Shown: positions 23,700 through 39,334, numbered from the stretch's first letter. The stretch: DNA of 64,000 nt from Taenia hydatigena (GCA_036345935.2 JADWOT020001202.1:1-64000), one strand, 5' to 3'. Translations and numbers: made by a program. Notes: a model not told the origin generated them from the letters alone.

Positions 23700-26600
23700 G
23701 CTTAAAATCATCAAGCAACATAGAAAACTAGCAGCATTTTCAACACGATATTTAATTGGTGAGCTAAGTTCTTATCAATTTTGCACCTTTTGACTGAAGT
23801 TTGTAGATAATTCATCAAAGGACACATTTTTATGCATTAGCTTACCGGAAGACACTAGTCTGGTGCACTTGGCCTAATTTCCCATCCCCTATTTCCGTTG
23901 ACTCTAAAGAGTTATAATAATTTACGAATCTTTAGCATGAAACAAAGGGACATTGAATCGCTACAAATTACCAAACATTTACACTTGGTCAAAGATGTGC
24001 GCGAAATCTACTGATTAATTTCTACTCATCGTTCATACCAGAGACCACATTGCGTCGAGAATGGGCACAATGACGGGAAGCAGATTTCCGGTTCCTAAAT
24101 GCTCTCGACTGCCCATCCCTAATGCCATTCGGACAGGCTTATTACAACGCTAGGGCGATGAACCTATTAGCCTCTGGTATCGCTGATCTTTCGGATGGAA
24201 TATGCCGTGCTATTGTTAAGGCTTGCCCACCATTGTCACCCCGCTGTTGGCTATAAGCAAGGATAAAATTGAAATCACAGGTCATGATTTATTAATTGAT
24301 TGTGCTTTACTGCTTGTGAGCCAGTTCCAGCAAAAATAATGCACTCGTTTTGAATGGAACCCACCCTTCTTGGACGATATATTCCGCATATCGGTAAGAA
24401 GCTTACAGCTTAATTACTCAACCGACGAAATTTGGAGCATAGGGAATTGGAGTTTACCTAGCGCCGTACATCTGATGCACAAAAGTTATATTGGAACAAT
24501 GATCTAAATGTCTTCACGTAACTCTAAATAATCTCTTTTACTGAGCAAAAATGCAATCAGCCGTAGTGTATGATGACAATCGTCCTAAAGCGATCGTGTG
24601 ATGTAAGCTAGCTATGTCTTAGCTTTGCCCACAGAAGTGTGGATTTCCCCGAACTATAATTTGAAGTGTTCTTTGCACACTCGCGTGGCTAAGCCAGGAG
24701 AACCAGGAAAGTAATGTGCAATAAATTGTGGTTCTCTTGCAAATATTACTCATAACACGTTACTTTTAATTATTTTATTGCAGACCTAGAAAAGGGCTCC
24801 TGTTCTCCATTGCTTAAGTCAAGATGTAGTAGAGAACTAATTAGTGGCATTGTCTATTTTATTGAAAGGTGCACTGAAACCACTCCAGTTTGATCCATTT
24901 TACTAATTTCGGGAATCTACTCTATGCCTAGCTACGTCCTAGATCGAAGTCAAAAATATCGCTTCATGGGTCCGGATGCCTACGGTCTCCCTTACGTGGC
25001 TTTACGAACGGACGCCTGTGTTTAATAGGAGATAAAATCGAGCACTGCATTAAACCCCTATCCACTGGGCAAATCGCATAGTGTATAAGGCAAAAAGGAA
25101 TGCTACGAGATTGACATTATAAGCCCGGATACCTTTACAAAGCTTTTGCGTTGTAATCAATGTACAGTTTGTTACCGGAATTACCAGACCGCCGTTTTGT
25201 TCGCAGTGCGCAGACTATCATTAGTCGTTGTCAAATATATAACAGGCTTGAATGGCGAAATTCCACAATATTTACCACGTTATTACTTAAACCTTTGCTG
25301 TTGGCAAGTCACGGGAAGCTTAGTAATGCATGATATGGCATGGAAAGTTTGAACGGTCAAGAGTAGCGATGTTTCTGGGCACGCAGCGATTTGCCTTCCC
25401 AAGATAACACTCATCTACGCCACATCTCACCTACTCAACTGTCAAAATCGACAGCTCTGAACTAGTGCAGCAACACTAAAGGCTCTGCAAATGGCTTCCT
25501 TTAAATCTTTTCCCTCTGAATAGTCGCCGTATAAATAAAGGATTGGCAGAGAAGTCTTTGAGCCCCTGCTCAATACCTGTCTTACAGACAAAAAGTTGGA
25601 GCCTCAATTGACTTCATAGCACCTTAATTCCTCTCGAATAATCCCTACTGACCTCAGTAGTCAGTGGTTCACTTTTTACCTGTTGGGAGCATTTTCTTCT
25701 CAATATCTCCAGCTTGTCCAATCGATAAGTGGGTGGTACTGTTTGTGCGGTTATATGCTAGAAAAGGAAAAGGATTGAGCAGAAACGCCTGCACTATGTT
25801 AACCTGTGCATCCCAGCACTTTCATATACCGCCTGATCTTTAGCCTTTACCAAACATTGTAGCAAATAGTAGTAGGCATGACGAAGAGGTGTCTAGTGCT
25901 GTTTTGATTGTCAACAAATCGCATTTCATGATAATTAACTTTGGCCTTAAGTTCGTTCAGGAGTTAATCTCTACTCGCACAGTCGTCACTTGATCTGAAT
26001 TCAAATTTTCACAACACAATCAAATCCATCTTCTCGCATAATAGACGCGGGGTCGAAATCCATTAAAGCATAACACGATTCATCTTCTCACCCCATTTGC
26101 ATAATGGTCACATGTTCGAGACTTATTGATCCACAGCAATCGATCTGCTTTTTATCCTGTTACCTTCTACCCTTCAAATTCATTGGGTTAAAACGCTTAC
26201 AATGGCACTTTTAGCCCTTTTAAATGATTCATACACGACACCAGTATAATTCTATAGCTCCTGTGGTGATTTGTATGCCTTATTAGTCGAGTCTCTTTGC
26301 TCTCTGAGCTTTACAGCCTACGATACATTGCCACAGCATTATAAATGACCTATCTATCCAATTACAAAAAAAAACAAATTTAAAGCATGGCAAACCTTAG
26401 CATCATTAGGCAGGGCTTGGTCTCCCCAATCATCATAAAATGGCCACATCCTAGCCACATTTGCAACACCCAGCTCGAATTACGCAGGGCCCGCATGTCC
26501 CAATTTCTAGTTACGACTGAAAGTTCAATCATAAGCGTGTAATAGAACGTTGAGGCATGCGTTTGATTTGTATGCTCTTAACATTGCCCATACGACCCAA

Positions 26601-27900
26601 GGATCTTGCCCTTATGCGCGAAGAAACAGTGACGAAAGAAAATAAAGCCACGTACTTCGTATCACATTGCACACTTAAAGATCTCCTCCCGCACAGTAGA
26701 CACTTCAATTAGTGCTGCTCTTTACTAAAGCAAAATAACGATAAGTGCCAAAAAGCAAAAACTTTTGAGGAGGTAACCCTCATAAAATAATTTACCAAGT
26801 TGTTTGATGATGAACTTTTCGTTTCTTAATGTGCATCGAAAGCTAACCACACGAGATTAAAATTATAACTGTGGCGAAATGCAGACCCTGCACTCATCAT
26901 TTTTATAGATATGATTTTTCGTCCGTCTAGACAGACAACACAAGAGCCGCTGTGCCATGAATTTCAGATATTTATAAGCCCTTTCCGAATGCAGCCGTAA
27001 ACCGTGCCAATTCAAGGAAAGTTGATCATTGCACAATAATCGCTAGGGTTGGAACTACTTTAGTAAATGCGTGATATTTAAAAAGCAAATGTATGAATTC
27101 GCTTCCAGTTTTGTCGTTTATTGAAATGTACTTTAATATCTACTTAAAATTAGGTAGTAGAGAGCAAGGCAGCGGTTGCCTCATTTTAGTCATTTGACCG
27201 TATATACTGGCAAAATGGCTTTTCGAGACATCTTTTCCAAAAGAAAAGATGCGTCAGTAGCTAAATTAAGTTTGCATAGCAAGCGTAATTGAAGGGTAAA
27301 TAGAAGCTTTGGGGATTCAATTATTTCAATATCTTAATAAGAAACTGTCAGTCAATTTGCAATAAGGAAAGAAGTTTTCAACGGTAGGGCACCTGGCCCT
27401 GCGAAAAACAACGAGGCCAACTTCCGCTATGGAACAAAATAGGATAAGATTGTAATGTGTAGACCTCTGCAGGCGCATTAATGTTCTGACGACAGTGGAC
27501 CACAAGGGAAATGGAAAGAAGATAACTTGCAACCATGCAATATAGCTGCAAATGGGAGGAAGGAGGCAAAAAATCATTCATTCCATTCCACCGAAATTTC
27601 CGTGGCTAAGGTGATTGGAGTTGCTAGAGAAATGTGCCAAGATAAGCCATTCTTTGGAATGCTCCATGCAGCGTCGATGGTTGGCCAGTCTGTCTTACAC
27701 ATCCAACTACAAAATTGCTGGATTCACACTGATAGAAGCAAGGTCAGTATTCAATACCTATCACACTGCGTTCGATCAGCCATCCAAAGGGTCAACATGC
27801 AAGGCAGATCTTACCAAGGTGTGTGAGGAAGAAGTGAAGTGGAGGGGCTTTAACATAAGGTTACCATAAGTTTTGCCCTACAGCCACCTCAAATGAGCTA
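23700..27900. other. About 4 kb without a supported gene
   Basis: Frames are short and AT-rich and no splice chain or domain was seen. Nothing distinguishes it from intergenic sequence or a long intron. Confidence 0.4.
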
Positions 27901-30900
27901 CCACCACATTTTGGTTGCTTCAATGAATAGACCAAAGCGCCATCGTGCCTAGCATTATAGTTTCGCTGACGTAGACTTACTTTCCATCGGTTGTGGAAGA
28001 TAAACATGCATGCATCAGTTGTTATACTATGTGAGCAAAGCAGGTCAGTCAGTTTAGAATGAAAACATTTTCCACCCTAGGGTGCCTAACTCTGCACTAA
28101 CTACCGTGCTAACTTCTACCATGGAACAATACATAATGGAATTTTTAAGCAGACCACCCTGCAAGGGCCAATAGGCGTAGAAATGTCTGTCGGTGAGATG
28201 AGTCTGATTTAGCCAAAATGCAATGGAGGAAAATCACGCAGATGTTGTAGGTAGATGAAATCACACCTAGCGCAGCATTCTACGCCTTGAAAAGTAAACC
28301 TATCAAAAACACTAGCGCAGCATCTGCGGCTTGAACTCTAAGCAGACTCTTGCTACTGCATACCAAATCACCACAGAATAACACAATGCACGAACGCTCC
28401 AGCAAGAACAATATCCAAAAACGATGAGACATCATCGACGAGATGACTCAGTTGAGTCCTTGTTCCGCAAATAATGCACGATAATAAATGTGGAAAATAG
28501 AGGGCTTTCATTCCGCTACTTCAGATGAATCTAATGAGATGTATCAGAGCATGGAGATTTGAATCTTGTGCACATGCGCGAATGAAAGCAACAGGAAATT
28601 GAAAAGCAGTAAATCAACCATTAAATGACCCTGTTTAATAGCAATGAGTTGGCTGCTATGCTTGATTAACTGAATGGAAGGTCAACATGAGCCACTCATA
28701 TTGGCTGCAAAGTGGCAGTCACGTTGCGTGTCCATCATCACACTCGCGGGCAGTGAGGGAAGCGACTGGTGAGTCTTTCCATTTCTATTCACAGAGATAT
28801 GATCAGTCATTACCTGTGAATAATATTTTGTGCTATGATGTATGTGGGCAAATGAGAACAGCAGTGAGTACTTCCTTCTGAATAGTGGGCCCGAAAACAT
28901 TTGCACTCGAGCGTCAGAAAGCTCGGCGCAGAATAAGATTCATCCGTTGAACCATCTGCTACCACAGATCATTTACTATGCCGAAGTAATGAAGAAGGTA
29001 CGAAACATCTGTTGCTCCTTGCTCAATCATCTAATCGCAGTTTGAGTCCCTTGGGGACGAGCTTCCACATGCGCGATAATAACAAGATGTGCAAATGATC
29101 ATTTTGTAGCAATGGGCATTGCGGAATCCTGCAAAAATGACGGCAGCACTGCTAAAAATCCAGTAAAGAAAAAAATCCTAAGTAACCTGAATATTCCGTC
29201 AGACTTCTTTGAACTTTAAAAAATGTGCCTTATCAGTTATTGACCAGTGATGAAGCATTGCAGCCTAGTGCAAGCATATTACCTCAATCGAAGAAGGCCG
29301 CAGGAGCATATTTAAGATATTTTTTCATACGCTAAAGTGCGTCAAGTGCGATCTTTTGATTTGCAAGTAGAATTGAGCTGCTGCGCATCAAACGTTTGGT
29401 CTAAAATCAACTCCTCAATGCCAGCGAGGTGATAAAATGCTGCTTACATTTTAACACATCCGAAGTTAGCCATATTTTAAAGGAGTATCTTTGCAGGCAA
29501 TAGTATTATCACATGATAGCTGACTAGAATCGTTAGCGTTATTGTTTCATTTGCAGGTACTGAGAAACAATTACTGCGTTGGTTTTGCCATTAGCTAAAC
29601 CAGTTTATACCCCTTATTAAATGTCACCTTTTCAAATGAAGCACATCTCAACGATTATGCACTACAATGCGTGTCTTTGCGCATTGTTTTTTTATCAAGG
29701 AACCCAAATTCATTCTGCTGTCATTTGCAGTACCGTAGAATGTGATGATAGCTGACGAACACCTTCACTTGACTAAAGTAGCAACACAGCGAGATTTGAG
29801 TCGCCAAGTTAAACTTAGTTAATGTCACTATCTTACAATCATTGTGCATAACTATTGGATGTACAAGAAGGGCTGGCTTGAGCCTGGAAGCTAATTCGAA
29901 TTGCGGAAAGCAGAAAGGTGTCAATTTCATCCAACCTAGACACGGGTCAACCTTGCTTGTCCTGTCATAATAAAAAGCATTCTGTTGGCTTGTAATATTA
30001 TCCACAGTCGCTGATCCGCAAGCGTAATGTATGTCTTACTCTAAATTTCACAACTTCTACCGTAGCTTAGTTTTAAAGCAGCGGTGTCCATAATGGGTCG
30101 CATGTGACACTAGTCCAGTTAAATTTAATGAGGCAGGTTAATAAGCCGGGTTGATTGACTGTAATCACCCCTGTAATCATGCATATTTGCTTGATCTTCA
30201 CCAATGTGAGAGGTGATGTCACCAGTACAGACAACACGTAGCATGTAAGAAGTGCGAGCATCGTTGAATTAAGCGGCGAGGCAAAACTTCTCTAGATGGT
30301 TCACGAATGGTGTCTCTTTCCGCGTTGCCAGCATTCTTACCGAAGGGAGATGCCATTCTCAATCCTCCTGTTATTAGACGACAGCACTACTTTCATCCAA
30401 GGCCCATGCAATCCCTTCGCAACATCAAAGCTGGCCATTGGCGACATAATTCAGGACATCAATACTCTAAACTTGCATCTGTTTTTGCTGCCACAAATGC
30501 AGCGTAACGAGACTTCCTTGAAGACTACAAAGTCATAATATTTGAGAGAAAAGTTCATGCTGAGCAAAAAGAGTGGAATTGGGGATGCTGGAATGGCCCA
30601 GTGCTCAATCCGTCCTGCAAAGTCAATCGATCCACGCAAACGACCGTAATCGACAGCTAAACAAACAAAGTTCTAGAATGAAGCACCGCGAAATCGACAT
30701 ATTTTTTCTCGTGCAAAAGTGCCATCACGAGTGCTATGTGACACAGCATAGGGTGTGAATAGTTGAACTGAAGCTGCCCTGCGGGAGGGAATTATACGCT
30801 GGTGCATGCAGCTGGAACGCATTCTATCCAGCAAATTAAAGGCTGGCTATTTCCGTCCAGAAATGAGCGGTTCTATTTAGAGTGCCTAAACATGTCCTCA

Positions 30901-33900
30901 AATGTAAATTTGCTTTACATAGGCTTTGAAGAAGGGTGTGGATGAGTATTCGAAATAAAAACCCCACGTCTACTTAAGGTTAATAAGTAGAGAGCGAGGA
31001 GGCGCTACTATATTTGAGCCATGTTACTGAGTAAACTAAAGCGCTGCCATGCCTAGCACTAGGTTTCCGTCAGTGTTGTTGTACTTGCTATCGTTTGCAC
31101 AGGAAACGCATGCATACCTCAGTCGTTATATAAGGAGAATAGATCAAGCACAAATGAGGAGTAAATTAAATAGTTGAAGGTTTGGCTAGCTTAGTTTTCC
31201 AATTAGAGTATCAGTCAGTTGAGAATGAAGAGAGACATTTTCGACCTAAAGACACATAACTCAGTGGCAGATGGCGGTGCCAACTTTTACCATAAACCAA
31301 AATCGGGTGTATTTGTTAAGCAAACCAATCGACATGGGCTAATCGGCGTGAAGATCATGCAGACTGTGTCAAGAGACGAAGTTCCACCTAATACGGCCAA
31401 TCTCACCTCCAAAAATGGGATCTGATAAGACATTTACGCAACATCTTTGCCATTGAGTCTAATCAGTTCCTTGCTATCGAATGCCGATTCAGCACGTGGT
31501 AACGCAATACACGAGCACTACTAGGAGAGCAATAAGCAAGTACAGAGAAACGCATTCGATGAGCTGACCTGAGTTGGAACCTCCATCCTGCTACTATTAA
31601 ATAAAAATAAAATTAGCAATGAAGATGATTTTTTGATCCGTTACACCACCATGCCTGGATAACTTCGTGCAGGATCACATTACCAATGCATGATTTGAAG
31701 GAGGTCAATTTGAACCACTCACACTAGCTCCAACGTGGCAGACACGTTGTACGGTCATCGTGGCATTCACGGGTGGAGAAAAAGGCATTGGATGAGTCGT
31801 TAAACTTTCACTCGCAGAGACTTACTCAGTGATAAGTTAAGAATACCTTCCAGGCTAAGGTATGCATGGGTGTATGAAACACAGCGGCACGGATATCCGC
31901 TTTGAATAGTAAGCCCAAATAATAAGATTTGCTCGAGAATCTAGCTGCTAACACTAGCAATTTACCAAACTAAGGTACAAAACATCAGTTGCTTCTTTTT
32001 CAATCATCATAATCACGTTTTCATTCCTCGGAATGAACTGCATCCAGGTGAACTATGCTGCCAAGTAGTGCGGATGACTCTTCAGTGGCATCTAGTTTGT
32101 GGATACCTTAAACTATCAGAAAACCTGTCATAATATTGCCATTAGAGTCGATGAGCTGCTTCGCTAAAATTTCGCTGTAATATTCTGCAGTAAATCAAAC
32201 AATTCGGCAAACTTTCTGGCACATTGACAACCAAAGCTAGTGGTTATGGACCAGTGATGAAATTTGACAGCTTAGTGCCAATAGGTTAATCATTGAGAAT
32301 GGGGTCACAGAGGCATATGTCGAAGTTTAAAAAAAAAATACAACGCCGGTCACGCCCAAAATATTCCTATTGTTGTTATGCGTCAGTGAGTGTCAAGTAT
32401 CATCCTTTGATTTACAGGGAGAAGTGAACAGCTATGCATCAAACAATGGGTCTTAATCAATTCTGAACCAACCGTGTGATAAGGAAATGTTGCCTGCATT
32501 CGATCACATACGAAGTTTAGATGACAAAACTTTGAAGTAAAATCTTTGCATTTAATAGCATCAATTAACTATGTCCTGCTGAAATCGCTGGCATTGTCGT
32601 TTCAGTTATTGGTTCGTAAAGTGCACTTTTTGAATTGGTTTTGCCATTTGCGCTACCAATCTGCGCCCGTTGAATTCCGCCTAATTCAATGATACGCGTC
32701 TCGACGATTACACACCTAAAGACGCGCTTAAGTGGATTGCATTGCACATAATGCTGCCACATGCAATACGTCGAATGGCAAGGTTATGTACGAATACCTT
32801 CCCTTGACTGAAGTAGAAAGGCGACGTGATTCAGTTGCCAAGTTGACATATGTTGATACCACTATCTTAAATACAATGCGCATACCTAATGGAGGCAAAA
32901 CAAGAGGCAACTTGAGTCTGCGGACTGATCAAGATTGTGGAGAGCGGAAGGGTAATTACGTGCAGTGGCATGGAGGAGCTCGTACAATTTAGACTAACAC
33001 AAGAATGTGTCAACCTTACTTGCCAATTCGAAATGAATAGTGTCCTGTCGGCTGGCGGTGTTATTCACAGTTACTGATCTCGCAAATTGAATGCATGCAA
33101 CTCTTAGTTTTAAGGTGGCATGCTCCTGGTGAATTACCTACAACGCCAGACCAATATTAAGGATGCTTTAAGTATGTGGTCGGAAAAGCGGGAAATCCCG
33201 ACACTTGAGTAAGCAGAAGTCATGATATAAAACGCAGCGACGCCTAATGCTTGTTAATCCTTAAAATCAAATTCAATTATGTAGGTCAATACGCTAGATT
33301 TGCTCACCGCAATCACGCCCAACTTTATGTATACCTGTTTGCACTTTACGCCCGTAAGAAGTAAAGTCGTCTGCACAGTCAATAAGCAACAAGTAAGGAA
33401 TCGGACACAGTTGAATTAAGTAGCGATTTGGCACCATCCAAAGGGAATCTGCTGATAGAAGCAATTCAAAAAGCACGTTGCATTGCCGGATAAGCATGTG
33501 TCTTTTACATTCCTTCATTAATGACAGGCACGTTTGATGTTACAAGAGTTAGCATCACTAAATTGCAGCTGGACTGCGTCAAATTTGGGGAGTGAGAACG
33601 GTCACCCAAACATGAAAAGCACTTATTTGCGCATAATTTCAGCTATGCACTTACCCATTTTATGCATAATGATTATGCCCTGTGTCTTTGCAGGCCCAAT
33701 TATTTGTGGCTTGCTGGAATTTTTGTGTTCTGCAAATATTGCCATGCCTCTGCTGAACCACAACGTGATGCACCTGCACTTAGAGTTCCATTAAGTGCTT
33801 GCGTTAAGTAAATGATGTTGAACCACAACAAATGTATCAGCCTCTAGTTTTACCACCAAAGTATTAAGCAGACCAAGTCTGACGCATTTTAGTGAACCAC

Positions 33901-36200
33901 ACCTCAGCCAATCCCAGCCGCACCGCACAGCGAAACAGACCTTGCTGCCACATGCAATACCATCCTGTTGTACAACAATGCACGAGATTTTAACAAGATG
34001 ACTGGATTCGGTCGGTAAGACACGCTAAAGTAAGTCATCTGTCTCGCCATTAATATGCTAAATGCTATGACGAGAAATATTGGTAGTCCAAGTCTGAGGG
34101 TTGATCGAAAGTTTCCATTCTGCTATTCAAGGTGGATCCAACCAGTCTCGTGCCAGTGCATGCTAATTCCAATTGTGCATACACTTGCCATTTTGAAGAC
34201 CTGAGAAATTGTAAAGCCGTCCTTCAGTCAGTGGAGACTTATTAGTATCAGTTAGTTGGCTCACATGCTTGAATAACTTTGCGAGGCGTCACAGTATAGT
34301 CACATGCCAGAAAGCCGGTCAGTAAGAGTCACTCACGTTGGCTGCGACGTGGCAGACACGTTGTGGGTTCACCGATATTATCACAGCCAGGAGACAACAA
34401 ACACATTTCTGGTGTAAAACGCCCAACTACGAGACTTAAAACAGTCTTTTACAGCTTTCATAATCAGCGGCTCTGCTCACGATCTTGAGCTTGAATGGAT
34501 TCCAAAGGAGAGGTCGTTAAGTAGGAGGCATCTCTTGGTTGATGAGCCAGAAACAGGGGAGGCTGCCACGCTGATGCGACTCAGTGAGCAATACTGATGC
34601 GGTACATTCTCGATCTCATCTGCATTATTAATGAAACGTGATGGGTAAAAGAAGCGTGAACCTTGGGCGCACTCATTAGTGTGCCCAGATGAGAGAACAT
34701 AACACGGACAGTTTTGCATTGGATTCAGTTTTCTTCGATTTGCAAGCCTAATCATTACAATTAATGCATCTCAACATTGTAGCCGCTTTTGCTCATGGCC
34801 CGTTAGCGGACCGCTTATGTGCTTTTGCTGATTTTTTTCATTTATCTATTCTCCCTGCTTCAACCCTTCCGACCGGTGCATCAAAGCTGGTTCAGGTTGT
34901 CAAAGTATCAGCAGCGTGTTTGCCTCCCTAACTACTGATAGGAAGAACTAGAATAATCTACTCGGAAATGGATCACAGTTTAAACAGTAAACCGTATGGT
35001 TGAAAGCGGACAAACGATTGCAATTAGAGCTATCAGTTTTCAAACTGATATCGACTGAATGCTAGTTTGAAGCTTACACTCACTGCGCGATCGGCATTCG
35101 ATAAGACCAACCAATATCGGCCGGAACCATACCCTTGTCTAGATAGCAACATAATGTTTCAAGTGTGCGTAAAGTGAAATGCGAATCGCTACACAACACA
35201 TATTTGTTGTGGGTTCTCATCGCTGAAAATGAAAGGCCTTTAAAACAACCACTGACAGTAAGCGGCTCTTCAGTAGCCCAATGATTTTGACACTGAGTGG
35301 CACTAATTTTTAAAAAAAGTAACTGGGAATTGCAGATTTGTTATTGTTGTGTGGAATGCAAATTGCATGCAGTTGAAAACGATGTTCAGTCTTGCCATAA
35401 TTAATAATGCGGATGTAAAAGTTGAACCAAAATTTATTTAAGGCCAATTTTGAATACGATGATCAGGACCAAGTAAGCATCACACAATTTGCTATATGCA
35501 TGATACGAAGCCGAGGAAAATGAAATTTGAGTAGCAAAACGCTGGCGAGTTATATCCTGTGTGGAATCGCCTGGCCGTTCTTACAATGCAGCTCATGCTG
35601 CCCATGCTAAGGTGGGTGAGGCAGATTACCTAGCCATCACGAAATTCTTTCGCTTAATAGGCTATGGCAAAGCTATAAGCTAAGAACCTGCGAACACTAC
35701 TTTGCCGCACCGACTCAAAGAATGATAACAGATTTGTCACCAAAGCTAGTTGGCACGTCAATAAATAAGGGCATTAAAAATCTCCTGATGTCATGTGTAG
35801 GTTTCGTAAGAGGACTTAAACGTACCGCTTTAAGGGGTTTCAAACCGGCAAATCTAGATAGTGATGAACAAAAGCTTTCAGCTGTACAGTAGAACAGCAG
35901 AAAGAGTCCTTGTTGTTTCGGTTCCGTGGACCAAGAGGTGTATTCCAGCTCAACGCCTTATTCTTTAAGCTCATTCATGCTCATATATGAGAGCATCGGC
36001 GCCGATTGTGAATGTTACGATCCATTGATTAAAGCCTTGCAGTAAGGCAATTAATAACAGTACGCATTTAACATTAAACATCGCTCAAGCTGTGGTGGTA
36101 ATGATGAACTTAAAACGCTTCTGCCACGTTGCAGCCAGTGTTAGTGACTCAAATTGACCTCCTTTCGGGCATGTGATTCACTGCCATCTTATGCAAAATT
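27900..36200. repeat. Decayed tandem repeat family, unit about 3 kb
   Basis: Two long copies lie head to tail, roughly 27.9-29.9 kb and 31.0-33.0 kb, with conserved islands at a constant spacing near 3.0-3.1 kb. Examples are TGGCAGTCACGTTG (28713) against TGGCAGACACGTTG (31736), and ACCTTCACTTGACTAAAGTA (about 29760) against ACCTTCCCTTGACTGAAGTA (about 32797). A third partial copy contains GACGTGGCAGACACGTTG at about 34346. A fourth is inverted, reading CTGCCACGTTGCAGCCAGTG at 36121. Copies have many substitutions and indels and no long open frame, so they are old. No coding domain, terminal repeat or target duplication was recognised; it could be a dead transposon or a local satellite-like duplication. 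Confidence 0.6.
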
Positions 36201-36299
36201 ATTCATCCATAGCAGTCAACTTTCTGCTACTGAGGAGAATACTTTGTTGATTAAACGTCTACCCCATTTTACTTTCCCACAGCACTCATTGAGCTCATC

Positions 36300-39200
36300 T
36301 TGGTGACCCAATTTTGCCAGCCTATTATTTAACCCAGACTACTATCTCAGTGCATTGAGTTAACAGACTGTGGTATTGTATGTGAAAGCAAAAGTCTGTC
36401 CAGTTTCTCATGTGAAATATATTGCATGACTGTGCTTTGTGAGGCTTAGTGCTCGACACATGGAGCTGCCATGGTCTGCGCAGATTAGCTACTACCTGTT
36501 TTGGACTTGCAGCAGAACATGTCAAAAGGAATTACTCCCAATGGCCAGAGCTATGCGTTTATGCAAACACATTGTGCTTCTCGGCCCGATCAGGCTCCAC
36601 TCCACGGCAAAAACAACTGGCCTACCTGCTTTGCACTCTCTCGACTCAAATGTGGCAACACTGCCTTTCATAGATCCGCACATCCAATAGCTGGGTTGAT
36701 ATTACCGCTGTGAAAAACAACCTAGGCAGGGTTGCAGCGCATCCCACCCTCAATTTTAAGGCAGAGTCATGTTCATTGATACCAACCAATACTGTCGCTG
36801 CGTTCGACAGCGATGCCCATGTAGAATGCAACTTGGCCCTCGCTGACAATTAGCGATTCACATATTATTCACTGCTTTGAATTTCCTTTAATGACACGTC
36901 AATAATGTCTCAGTGCGTCAATGTACACATCATTTTCATCCCGTTTAGCTACCGAGAGGGTAGAACTAGTACAGCCTACTTGAGCATTGCAAATGCCCAA
37001 GGTATTCTAAATAGTAGGTTGAACGGTAAATTGGGGGACTGAAAGCAGACGACTGATTTTGAATAGATCCATCACTTTTTACTCTAGAACAAGCCGAACG
37101 CTAATTTGAATGGAACTAAAAACTGTGGTGGCTGCTGACGACAAAGTGTATGGCAAGACGTAGTGATAAAGCTATGAATGCAGTAGCAATTATTTTGCGG
37201 ACACTTCTGAGGTGATGTCAATATCGATGAGCAGTGCGCACGGGATATTATTATTATGGCACACCTAGATCACGTCCTTGTGCACCTTTATTGATAAGAA
37301 GCGTAATAGATGGATGCGTGAGTGCCCACGCATCTCATCACGCCATGCGCGAAATCGTTGCAGGCGAAATGGAGTTGTTGATCATGGTTAAGGTAGCTCA
37401 TAGGTTGGATTGAATGTGGAGCACTCTTATAAATACACCTTGATTTGTGTCTGAATACAGCTTCAATATTGAAGATGATGGCCCTATTCTGTCGCCTACT
37501 GTGGCAACCTCGGTTCTCACTGCAGGGTTGGGAGGAGCTGATGGTATGTTGCCATCTAACATATCCTTTTGCTAGCACATGTGCAGTAGCGTTTGACGCA
37601 GACTGGTATGGTGCCAACGACACTTTATTTTGAATTTGCAAGTACATGAATTAAGTTTTGCACGAATTGAGGAGAGTGTAAAAGGATACGCACTTACAAC
37701 CGCCGGTTTAAACTAACTGCCATCTACTGCTATGACTACGTTTTCCTTCTTTGACCTTCTAGTGCATTTTGAGATGACGACCACCAGATAATCATCCTTT
37801 CTAACCCTAGTACCTGGCAGTTCATACATCCACACTCACGTAAACAAGGTTACTGAATATGACCATATAATCCAGTTGCATAAGCTTAATGGCATGCCTG
37901 CATAGCGTTATTTTGATTAAAACATCGGTTTACGTGTTAATGGACATTACTTTTTAGTGATTCGTGCAAAGAAAATTAGGCTTGTTAAGCACAAATTTGA
38001 AGAGATGGGCGAAAATTGTGCAAGTGTAGAAACTTGATGCCACCCCAATCTAAGCTAAGAGCATCTTCTTGGAATCTATTTAAACTAAATTAAGCTCTTT
38101 CTTTTTTGTATGAAAAGACTTCTTAGCTATGGACTTAGCAAATTCGAGAGTCTCCTCATTTAGGAAAATGCATCTTAGCTTTGCAGATGATTGCTTAGAA
38201 TGAAAATGCCATGCTATTTCTTTCATGAATGCATAGACAATTCGAGTTTAAACAACCAAACAAACCGCCATGGGAAGTTGTGATCAACAGTAGAAGTAAC
38301 TTAATCTTCGCTACACCGCGTCATAGCTGTAATTGTGCCATTGCCAAAACTCAGATAATTGGATTAAAGCATCCGAAACGAAGGTCGACATCTGTGCTTT
38401 GCCAAAATCTTGCATTATGTTAGTGACCACATCCATGCAGAGCATAGTTTGCGATTGCGGACCATACAAATGCTACTCACTATAGCTGGATTGCATCAAC
38501 AGAGAAGTCAAAAAAGTCTTTAACAACTTGTACCTGATCATCATTTAATGAAATCAGCCTCTCTTTGTAACTCGATGGTAAAATCTGTGGCACATTAATG
38601 CGTGATCACCTCCGTAGCACATCACGCTATATTGCTCATTGTAAGAATTTAGTAGATACCTAAATTTTTCCCATAGGTTGATGTGATGATTTTACGCCTA
38701 TGCTTACTTCCGTGGATGATATTACGAAGCATGCTTGGTGCTCTGCTTCGACAGTTTAATAAATGCAAAGTAACTCCAAACGCTACAACCAAACTATTCT
38801 AACGCCCCTTGAATGAAGTATCTTAAGTAGTACTTATGATTCGGTGTCTCTATAAATTCTGCAAAGTCGCATTCCTCACTCCAACAAAGTATTTTCATGG
38901 TGAGTGCGATTTGGCAAGATCACGGCTGCCCTGCCGCTACCCTCCTGCATCCATAGTGAAGGTTAGAGTAAGAACAATACGCGTAAACAAGATACATGCC
39001 AGCAGGCCGAAACGCAAATGGCCAGTTGTTGACCACTAAGACTTCGAAATAATGTTGATGAAGCATGAAGACTTCTACGCTACTTTGTCAAAAGCACATC
39101 GTTATCTGCCATAGACATCAAAATAATGGTGTTGCTCGAGGACTCTAATCCGTTCAAATAACTCCTCTTGAAATGTTACTAACCTCGTATCAACTAAGCA

Positions 39201-39300
39201 TAGCAGCAAGGATATGTGTATTAATAAGCTTAGCTTGAGTAATTCTTGAGTCGGATAGCATTAAGGACTTGGATTCATTTTTGTAGGAGATGTCGGACCC
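36300..39300. other. Stretch without a supported gene
   Basis: No recognisable domain was found. A possible short minus-strand exon near 38.95-38.86 kb follows GATGCAG and runs 22 codons to TGA; it could be a terminal exon of the minus-strand gene upstream, but it is too short to judge. Confidence 0.3.
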
Positions 39301-39334
39301 TCGCAGTAAATAAGACCAGATCAGTTTTACTCAC

